From the NCBI GenBank assembly GCA_002722215.1, contig PBKX01000003.1:36724-80989 (forward strand): a stretch of DNA of 44,266 bases, in the 5' to 3' direction. Under the pieces are notes generated by a model. It saw nothing but the letters and a program-made list of their open reading frames with translations. It was not told the DNA's origin and searched no databases. The DNA is from Flavobacteriales bacterium (GTDB lineage: Bacteria; Bacteroidota; Bacteroidia; Flavobacteriales; TMED113). The translations under genes were made by a program, and so were the position numbers. Each line of letters starts with the position of its first letter. The first letter of the stretch is position 1. This document shows positions 37,546-44,266 of the stretch, piece by piece.

Positions 37546-38079
37546 ATGGGTAAAACAACAGTTTCCACTAGATACGCAAAAGCATTATTTCAGCTATCAT
37601 CTTCTAACAATAACTCCGAGCAGGTGTTAAAAGAATTAAAAATAGTCTCTTCAACTATTAAAAGAGAAGACAAACTATTTAAAATGGTTGTGAATCCAAC
37701 CATAAAAAACAACACAAAACAAAGCGTGTTTACAGGGTTGTTTTCTAGGGAAGTGGGTTCTGTTACCATGAAATTTCTCAACTTAGTTATTGCCAAGGGG
37801 AGAGCATCATGCTTGTTAGATATTATTGAAAAATACGAGGACATTTATAATATAGACAAAAATATAAGTGTTGTGGAGGTTGTATCTGCGGAGCCAATTC
37901 CAGCAGAAATAAAAGAAACAATAAAAGAAAAGGCTAGAGTTAATGGAGGGGAGATTCTCCTAAAAGAGAAAATAGATAAAAAATTAATAGGGGGAATCGT
38001 AATAAAACGAGGGGATCTACAATATGACGCAAGTATAAGAAAAAAAATAAACAGTGCTAAGAGAGCATTTAAACTATAA
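37546..38079 (+). CDS. atpH: F0F1 ATP synthase subunit delta
   Basis: 'STRYAKALFQLSS', 'GGIVIKRGDLQYDASIRKKIN'; position in operon. Confidence 0.93.
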   Translation: MGKTTVSTRYAKALFQLSSSNNNSEQVLKELKIVSSTIKREDKLFKMVVNPTIKNNTKQSVFTGLFSREVGSVTMKFLNLVIAKGRASCLLDIIEKYEDIYNIDKNISVVEVVSAEPIPAEIKETIKEKARVNGGEILLKEKIDKKLIGGIVIKRGDLQYDASIRKKINSAKRAFKL

Positions 38080-38091
38080 ATACTTTTAAAA

Positions 38092-39675
38092 ATGACACAA
38101 ATAAAACCATCAGAGGTATCACAAATATTAAAATCAGAATTAACAAACCTAGACACTCAATCGTCCTTAGAGGAAACGGGAACGGTTTTGGCTGTTGGTG
38201 ATGGAATTGCTAGGCTTTATGGCTTAAGTAATGCAGAATCAGGGGAGCTAATAGAGTTTAACGACGACAAGAACCAACAAGCAATTGTATTAAATCTAGA
38301 AGAAGATAATGTGGGAGCAGTACTATTAGGCTCATCTACAAAGATCAAAGAAGGAGATATTGTAAAAAGAACAAAAAAAATTGCATCTATTAATGTGGGG
38401 GAAGGCATGTTGGGGCGAGTTGTCAATGCCCTTGGAGAACCCATTGATGGAAAGGGTCCAATACAGGGTGAAACATATGAAATGCCACTAGAAAGAAAAG
38501 CTCCAGGGGTTATATATCGACAACCAGTTAACGAGCCTCTGCAGACTGGGATAAAAGCGATTGATGCGATGATACCAATAGGAAGGGGGCAAAGGGAACT
38601 TATTATTGGAGATAGACAAACAGGGAAAACATCTGTTGCAATTGACACAATTATTAATCAAAAAGAATTTTACGAAAACGGAAACCCAGTATACTGTATA
38701 TATGTTGCTACTGCACAAAAGGGATCAACAATTGCAAATATTACCAAAATGCTACATGATAATGGCGCTCTGGCATACACAGTGATTGTTGCGGCCTCAT
38801 CTTCGGATCCGGCGCCAATGCAATTTTATTCTCCTTTTACCGGTGCGGCAATAGGGGAGTTTTTTAGAGACACAGGAAGACACGCACTTATAATTTATGA
38901 CGACCTATCAAAACAAGCGGTTTCATACAGAGAGGTTTCACTACTTTTAAGAAGACCTCCAGGCAGAGAGGCTTATCCGGGAGATGTATTCTATTTGCAC
39001 TCAAGACTTTTAGAGCGTGCTGCAAAAATAAATAACTCTGATGAAATTGCGGCGTCAATGAATGACTTGCCCACATCAATTAAACCACTTGTAAAAGGAG
39101 GCGGATCGCTTACAGCTTTACCAATTATAGAAACACAAGCGGGAGATGTTTCTGCATATATTCCCACAAACGTTATATCAATAACGGATGGCCAGATATT
39201 TTTAGAATCAGATTTATTTAATTCGGGTGTACGTCCTGCCATTAATGTTGGAATTTCAGTTTCAAGGGTTGGTGGTAGTGCGCAAGTGAAATCCATGAAA
39301 AAAGTTTCAGGAACATTAAAATTAGACCAGGCTCAATATAGAGAGCTAGAAGCTTTTGCTAAGTTTGGCTCAGATTTAGATGCGGCTACTACCGCTGTTC
39401 TAGAAAAAGGAAAACGAAACGTAGAGATTTTAAAACAAGGACTTAATAAGCCAATGAAAGTTGAAGAGCAGATCGCTATTATTTATTGTGGGGTTAATGG
39501 TTTGTTAAATGATGTTCCGGTTGATAAAATAAAAGAATGTGAAGAAGATCTAATTCGGTTAATGAAAAAAGATTTTTCAGAAACATTAACATTACTAGCA
39601 GAGGGGAAAACAACAGACGAAATAACAAACTCAATAAAAGAGGCGCTAAAACAGGTTTTAAAAAATTATAGCTAA
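38092..39675 (+). CDS. atpA: F0F1 ATP synthase subunit alpha
   Basis: '[35 protein letters not shown]', '[15 protein letters not shown]', '[28 protein letters not shown]', '[18 protein letters not shown]'. Confidence 0.98.
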   Translation: MTQIKPSEVSQILKSELTNLDTQSSLEETGTVLAVGDGIARLYGLSNAESGELIEFNDDKNQQAIVLNLEEDNVGAVLLGSSTKIKEGDIVKRTKKIASINVGEGMLGRVVNALGEPIDGKGPIQGETYEMPLERKAPGVIYRQPVNEPLQTGIKAIDAMIPIGRGQRELIIGDRQTGKTSVAIDTIINQKEFYENGNPVYCIYVATAQKGSTIANITKMLHDNGALAYTVIVAASSSDPAPMQFYSPFTGAAIGEFFRDTGRHALIIYDDLSKQAVSYREVSLLLRRPPGREAYPGDVFYLHSRLLERAAKINNSDEIAASMNDLPTSIKPLVKGGGSLTALPIIETQAGDVSAYIPTNVISITDGQIFLESDLFNSGVRPAINVGISVSRVGGSAQVKSMKKVSGTLKLDQAQYRELEAFAKFGSDLDAATTAVLEKGKRNVEILKQGLNKPMKVEEQIAIIYCGVNGLLNDVPVDKIKECEEDLIRLMKKDFSETLTLLAEGKTTDEITNSIKEALKQVLKNYS

Positions 39676-39680
39676 ATAAA

Positions 39681-40538
39681 ATGTCAAATTTAAAAGAAAT
39701 AAGGTCAAGAATTTCTTCTATTTCATCGACAATGAAAATTACGAGTGCGATGAAAATGGTTTCGGCTGCGAAATTAAAAAAAGCACAAGATAGTATGCAA
39801 AATATTAAACCATACTCAATGGCGCTTCAAAACTCAATTCAAAACCTTTTGCCAAATATTAATATTTCAGATATTAAGCTATTATCAAGTTTTTCAGTAG
39901 AAGATAAAACCTTAATTGTTTCGATAAGTTCCAACAGGGGTCTTTGTGGTGGGTTTAATGCAAATGTTTTTAAAAAAGCAAAAGGGTATATAAAAGCGAA
40001 TACAGAGATTATTTCTATTGGTAAAAAGTCGACAGAGAATCTAAATAGGCATGGCGCTAATATAATCACAAAAGAAATAGACATACTCGATAAGCCAACA
40101 GTTAAAGGTAGTAGAGAAATATCTAAATTTATTATAGAGGGTTTTTTGCAAGGGAAATGGTCAGAGGTTTTTTTGGTATATAACCAATTTAAAAATGCCG
40201 CAACCCAAAATACTGTAGCAGAAAAAATATTGCCAATCACAATAAAAACAAATAAAGAGGATTCTTTGGAAAGAAAAGATTATATTTTTGAGCCAGACAA
40301 GTCAGAAATTATTAACAATTTAATTCCTCAACAAATACACACTCAGCTTTTTGAAGCTATTTTAAACTCCATTGCCTCAGAACACGGCGCAAGAATGACA
40401 GCAATGCATAAGGCGACAGATAATGCGGAAGAGCTAAAACAGGGCTTGACTTTAACATACAATAGGCAGCGACAAGCAGCAATCACTAACGAAATACTAG
40501 AAATTGTTGCAGGAGCAGAAGCACTTAAGGGAGCATAA
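39681..40538 (+). CDS. atpG: F0F1 ATP synthase subunit gamma
   Basis: 'IRSRISSISSTMKITSAMKMVSAAKLKKAQ', 'SSNRGLCGGFNANV', 'LTLTYNRQRQAAITNEILEIVAGAEAL'. Confidence 0.97.
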   Translation: MSNLKEIRSRISSISSTMKITSAMKMVSAAKLKKAQDSMQNIKPYSMALQNSIQNLLPNINISDIKLLSSFSVEDKTLIVSISSNRGLCGGFNANVFKKAKGYIKANTEIISIGKKSTENLNRHGANIITKEIDILDKPTVKGSREISKFIIEGFLQGKWSEVFLVYNQFKNAATQNTVAEKILPITIKTNKEDSLERKDYIFEPDKSEIINNLIPQQIHTQLFEAILNSIASEHGARMTAMHKATDNAEELKQGLTLTYNRQRQAAITNEILEIVAGAEALKGA

Positions 40539-40593
40539 AAGTTATTAACATCAATAATTTTATCGTCCATCAATTTTATATATTTGACACTTT

Positions 40594-42096
40594 ATGTTTT
40601 TTAAAAAAATAACATTACGTCTGCAGATTTTTTTATCAATGATTGCACTGGTAACCTTTGCTCTTCTCATTGTTTCGATTATAAATATTAAACAAATTAA
40701 AAAAGAAACGACACAATACAACATAGAGAGATTAGCAAGAAAAGACCGTGCAGTTGCAAAATCAATTGAGTCGATTATTAATATTACCCCACAAAACCAT
40801 GTTGATCTTCAAACAACATTTAAACCCATTTTAAAGGATGTTGGATATATTCATAACTTAAAAATTAATATATATAACCTTGACGGAAAATTTGTGTGGT
40901 CTTCAGACTCAACCCTATTAAAAGACAGCATTATTGTAAGCCCCATTTCTAAAAACATACTTGATTCATGTTTTGTTGCCCCGGATAAAAAAATAAAATA
41001 TGAAAAAGGGCAATATTTTGGAACATATAGAATCTTGTATCAAGATAAGGATCAAAAACCTCTTTTTTCGTCTTCTCCAATAATAACTAACGAACCGTTC
41101 TGTGTCTTAGATGTGATTTATGATAAAAGTACACAAGAGGATATTATAATAAAAACTAACCAACAAATTAAAAAAATAATACAAATTTATATTTTACTGC
41201 TTCTTTTTGCTTCGGTTTTTGCATACTTATTACTTCAACAAATTACAAGACCACTAAGATCTATTTCTAGGCATCTTTCTTTAGCCCATTCTGAAAAAAA
41301 ATCTAAACCACTGACTTGGCCAGTTAAAGATGAAATAGGGCATTTAATAGAAGATTATAACAAACTAATGGTTGAGTTAGAATTGAGAACAAAACAGTTA
41401 ATAAAAAGTGAAAAAGAGGGGGCTTGGAAAAAAATGGCCAAACAAATTGCACATGAAATAAAAAACCCTCTTACTCCGATGAGGCTAAATGTACAATATT
41501 TATTAAAATCGTTTAATGACGGAGATGGGGTTGGCTTATATTCGGATGCATGGAAAGAAAAACTTAACTCTTTTTCCAACACAATGATTCAACAAATAGA
41601 CACCCTAACTAAAATTGCGAACTCATTTTCCGATTTCGCAAACCTAAACATACAATCCGAAGAAACCTTTTGTTTAAAAGAAGAAATAGAACGAATCGTT
41701 CATTTATTTAAAAATAATAATGTGCAATTTAAATCCACGATCAACCCAAATGACTCTACAAATACGGTTATGGACAAGAGTCACCTAACAAGAGTGTTAA
41801 ACAATTTAATAAAAAACTCATTGCAAGCAGAAAAAAAGGATGTGCCAATAGAGGTATTGGTACAGTTAAAAAAAATGCCAGCAGATTATATGGTTACAGT
41901 AAAAGACAATGGGTCCGGTATTCCAAAAGAGATACAGGCGAAAATTTTTGAGCCAAATTTTACAACAAAAAATAGTGGAATGGGACTAGGTTTAGCAATG
42001 GTCAAAAAAATTATAAACGACCGAAAAGGGAAAATTAATTATAGAACATCATCATCAGGAACGACATTTGAATTCACGATTCCTTTTAAAAAGTAA
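40594..42096 (+). CDS. Sensor histidine kinase with HAMP domain
   Basis: Two TM segments, '[18 protein letters not shown]' HAMP, H-box '[18 protein letters not shown]', N-box '[14 protein letters not shown]', 'DNGSGIP', '[12 protein letters not shown]'. Confidence 0.93.
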   Translation: MFFKKITLRLQIFLSMIALVTFALLIVSIINIKQIKKETTQYNIERLARKDRAVAKSIESIINITPQNHVDLQTTFKPILKDVGYIHNLKINIYNLDGKFVWSSDSTLLKDSIIVSPISKNILDSCFVAPDKKIKYEKGQYFGTYRILYQDKDQKPLFSSSPIITNEPFCVLDVIYDKSTQEDIIIKTNQQIKKIIQIYILLLLFASVFAYLLLQQITRPLRSISRHLSLAHSEKKSKPLTWPVKDEIGHLIEDYNKLMVELELRTKQLIKSEKEGAWKKMAKQIAHEIKNPLTPMRLNVQYLLKSFNDGDGVGLYSDAWKEKLNSFSNTMIQQIDTLTKIANSFSDFANLNIQSEETFCLKEEIERIVHLFKNNNVQFKSTINPNDSTNTVMDKSHLTRVLNNLIKNSLQAEKKDVPIEVLVQLKKMPADYMVTVKDNGSGIPKEIQAKIFEPNFTTKNSGMGLGLAMVKKIINDRKGKINYRTSSSGTTFEFTIPFKK

Positions 42097-42102
42097 AATA
42101 AA

Positions 42103-42900
42103 ATGAAAAAAAACTGGTTAAAAAATGGAAAAAGTATTTTATACAGGCACGATACCGAAAGCCTTGCTGTCATCATTAAAATATCTAGAGAAGAACAACT
42201 AAACGCCTTGAATAAAGAGGTTATTTTATCTTTGAGCGAGGTTTTAACGAACATAGAGGATGACAAGAAAATCAGGTCAGTAATTATTACTGGAGAAGGC
42301 TCAAAGGCCTTTATTGCGGGCGCAGACATTAAAGAATTTCAAAACTTTAAAGAAAAAGAGGCCACCGATCTTAGTAGGTCAGGAAAGAATAGACTATTTA
42401 ATAAAATTTCAAATTTCAAAAAACCAGTAATTTCAGCAATTAATGGGTATGCCCTAGGCGGGGGCTTAGAGCTGGCACTATCTTCCCAAATAAGACTTGC
42501 CTCTACTAATGCTAAAATGGGGCTACCCGAGTGCACCCTTGGTATTATTCCGGGATATGGGGGGACACAAAACCTGGCAAAAATTATAGGCACAGGTAGA
42601 GCAATGGAAATGATACTTACAGGAAAGATGATTTCTTCGGAAGAAGCTCATAGGATCGGCTTGGTAAATTATGTTGTTGAGCCAGAAAATTTAATAGATA
42701 AGTGTTTGGGGCTTGCAAAATCCATTAAAAACACATCTCCAGAATCTTTAGAGTCGGCAATAAAGTCTATTAATGCCTGTTTTATGAACACTGGAGATAA
42801 CCTTGAAACCACTGAGTTTGGAAAACTCTTTGAAACAGAAAACTTTACAGAAGGCGTTTCAGCATTTTTAGAAAAAAGACGCCCAAACTTTAATAAATGA
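42103..42900 (+). CDS. Enoyl-CoA hydratase/isomerase family protein
   Basis: 'GEGSKAFIAGADIKEF', 'KPVISAINGYALGGGLELALSSQIRLASTNAKMGLPECTLGIIPGYGGTQ', 'LTGKMISSEEAHRIGLVNYVV'. Confidence 0.94.
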   Translation: MKKNWLKNGKSILYRHDTESLAVIIKISREEQLNALNKEVILSLSEVLTNIEDDKKIRSVIITGEGSKAFIAGADIKEFQNFKEKEATDLSRSGKNRLFNKISNFKKPVISAINGYALGGGLELALSSQIRLASTNAKMGLPECTLGIIPGYGGTQNLAKIIGTGRAMEMILTGKMISSEEAHRIGLVNYVVEPENLIDKCLGLAKSIKNTSPESLESAIKSINACFMNTGDNLETTEFGKLFETENFTEGVSAFLEKRRPNFNK

Positions 42901-44186
42901 GTGAGATACGTCAGCTTTTTGGACAAACCATTATATATGGACTGAGCAGTGTCGTTGCTCGGGTTCTTAATTTTTTACTAGTTCCTCTATATACTGCAAA
43001 ATTCATTCCATCAGAATACGCAGTAGTAACAGAGATGTATGTTTATGCGGCACTTTTTATAATTATTGGCTCTTTTGGGATGGAGACAGCATTTTTTAGG
43101 TTTACAGGATCCGGCCAATCATCCAAAGCGAGCGTTTTTTCGACGGCATATACTTTTTTACTAGCAAATGCAACCCTAATACTTGGATTAGGATTAGTTT
43201 TTTATAAACAAATATCATCTATTATTGAATATGAAAATCACCCAGAGTACGTTTTAATTTTTCTCGGCATTATTTTTTTAGATCTAATTACGATCATTCC
43301 ATTCTCATTATTGAGACAGAAAAATAAAGCCATTAAATTCGCAACAATCAAAATAATAAACATAGCAATAAATATATTTTTCAATATTTTCTTTCTTGTT
43401 GTTTGCCCTTATTTAGAGGCTAATGGAATCTCAAAAACATTTGTTGAACAGTTTTATAATCCAGATATTTCTGTCGCCTATGTTTTTATCTCCAACCTAA
43501 TAGCAAGCATGATAACAGTGATAATACTTGCCCCTGAAACAATAAAAAACTTGGCCCCCCCGAATTATAAATTATTCAAAAAAATGATTAATTATTCTTG
43601 GCCTATTTGGATTGCGGGGCTTGCGTTTATGATTAATGAGTCTGCAGATAAGGTTTTAATTAAATATTTATTGCCAAAAGGCATAGCCATGAGGGAGATG
43701 GGAATTTATTCTGCATGCTATAAGTTGTCTATTTTCATGACTCTATTTGTTCAGTCTTATCGTTTTGCGGCGGAGCCCTTTTTCTTTAATCAATTTTCAA
43801 AACCAAATGCAAAAAAAACATACTCTCTCATGCTTCAATTTTTTGTTTTGTTTGCTTTATCTGTGTTTCTTTTCGTTACCTTTTATATTGACGTAATTAA
43901 ATTAATTATACCAAACAGCCTGTACCACGAAGGAATTATAATTGTGCCTATAGTATTATTGGCAAATATATTTTTAGGAATTTATTATAATCTGTCTGTT
44001 TGGTATAAGGTTACCAATAAAACAAAGTATGCGGCAATTATTTCATCAATTGGAGCATTTGTTACGGTGTTTTTAAATATTATATTTATTCCAGTATATG
44101 GATATATTGGCTCCGCCTGGGCAACACTGATACGTACGATTGTGGTACAAGGGGGTGTATGCCCCATGAAATCAGTCTCTGTATGA
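42897..44186 (+). CDS. Polysaccharide/oligosaccharide flippase (MATE-like superfamily), C-terminus apparently replaced or truncated
   Basis: Multiple TM segments, 'FGQTIIYGLSSVVARVLNFLLVPLYTAKF', 'FGMETAFFRF'; conserved-looking 'PVYGYIGSAWATLI' is followed by an atypical tail RTIVVQGGVCPMKSVSV-stop. Confidence 0.85.
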   Translation: MSEIRQLFGQTIIYGLSSVVARVLNFLLVPLYTAKFIPSEYAVVTEMYVYAALFIIIGSFGMETAFFRFTGSGQSSKASVFSTAYTFLLANATLILGLGLVFYKQISSIIEYENHPEYVLIFLGIIFLDLITIIPFSLLRQKNKAIKFATIKIINIAINIFFNIFFLVVCPYLEANGISKTFVEQFYNPDISVAYVFISNLIASMITVIILAPETIKNLAPPNYKLFKKMINYSWPIWIAGLAFMINESADKVLIKYLLPKGIAMREMGIYSACYKLSIFMTLFVQSYRFAAEPFFFNQFSKPNAKKTYSLMLQFFVLFALSVFLFVTFYIDVIKLIIPNSLYHEGIIIVPIVLLANIFLGIYYNLSVWYKVTNKTKYAAIISSIGAFVTVFLNIIFIPVYGYIGSAWATLIRTIVVQGGVCPMKSVSV

Positions 44187-44266
44187 TTGAATTTCATTTT
44201 TTCTATATTTGGAATTAGCCTTGCTGCCTCAACAATTGCATTTTTACTTGTATCAGGACGCCATAT
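44140..44266 (-). CDS. Possible internal fragment of an unidentified protein on the opposite strand, extending past the window end
   Basis: Minus-strand frame is open from 44266: IWRPDTSKNAIVEAARLIPNIEKMKFNHTETDFMGHTPP; protein-like composition, but left boundary (about 44140) is a guess. Confidence 0.3.

Noticed and set aside
38217-39296. Antisense ORFs (143, 76, 63, 101 aa) in atpA
   Set aside because: Shadow ORFs of a strongly conserved gene.

Overview
This 44.3-kb AT-rich window looks like an ordinary chromosomal segment of a streamlined Bacteroidetes (Flavobacteriia-like) genome. Taxonomy is inferred from a PorW/SprE lipoprotein, long AtpB, split ATP synthase operon, K+-type H+-PPase, GH3-family protein, and TAnnTTTG promoter elements. 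I see no CRISPR array, rRNA/tRNA, transposase, prophage or recognisable defence island. Main content, left to right: RimK-like ATP-grasp protein; PurF-like amidotransferase; a divergent kynurenine/3-hydroxyanthranilate meta-cleavage cluster (HAAO, ACMSD / SDR, aldehyde dehydrogenase, RidA); ileS, dksA-like, lspA, hppA, asd, uvrC; a 307-bp, about 6.5% GC intergenic region; a beta-helix lipoprotein, dual-ATPase ABC protein, serine hydrolase and lipB operon; lysS, rpiB, M28 peptidase, ALDH7, rseP, dxr, GH3, M23, porW/sprE, bactofilin; atp genes (I-like, Z, B, E, F, H, A, G); histidine kinase, enoyl-CoA hydratase and a truncated flippase. Points most worth a second look: (i) IleRS has a swapped class-I signature motif (GIHH instead of HIGH); (ii) strand composition flips and GC reaches a minimum at about 17 kb, a likely replication terminus, with a perfect 16-bp-arm AT palindrome; (iii) the SDR in the kynurenine cluster lacks the YxxxK dyad; (iv) there is a probable chimeric junction near the right end.
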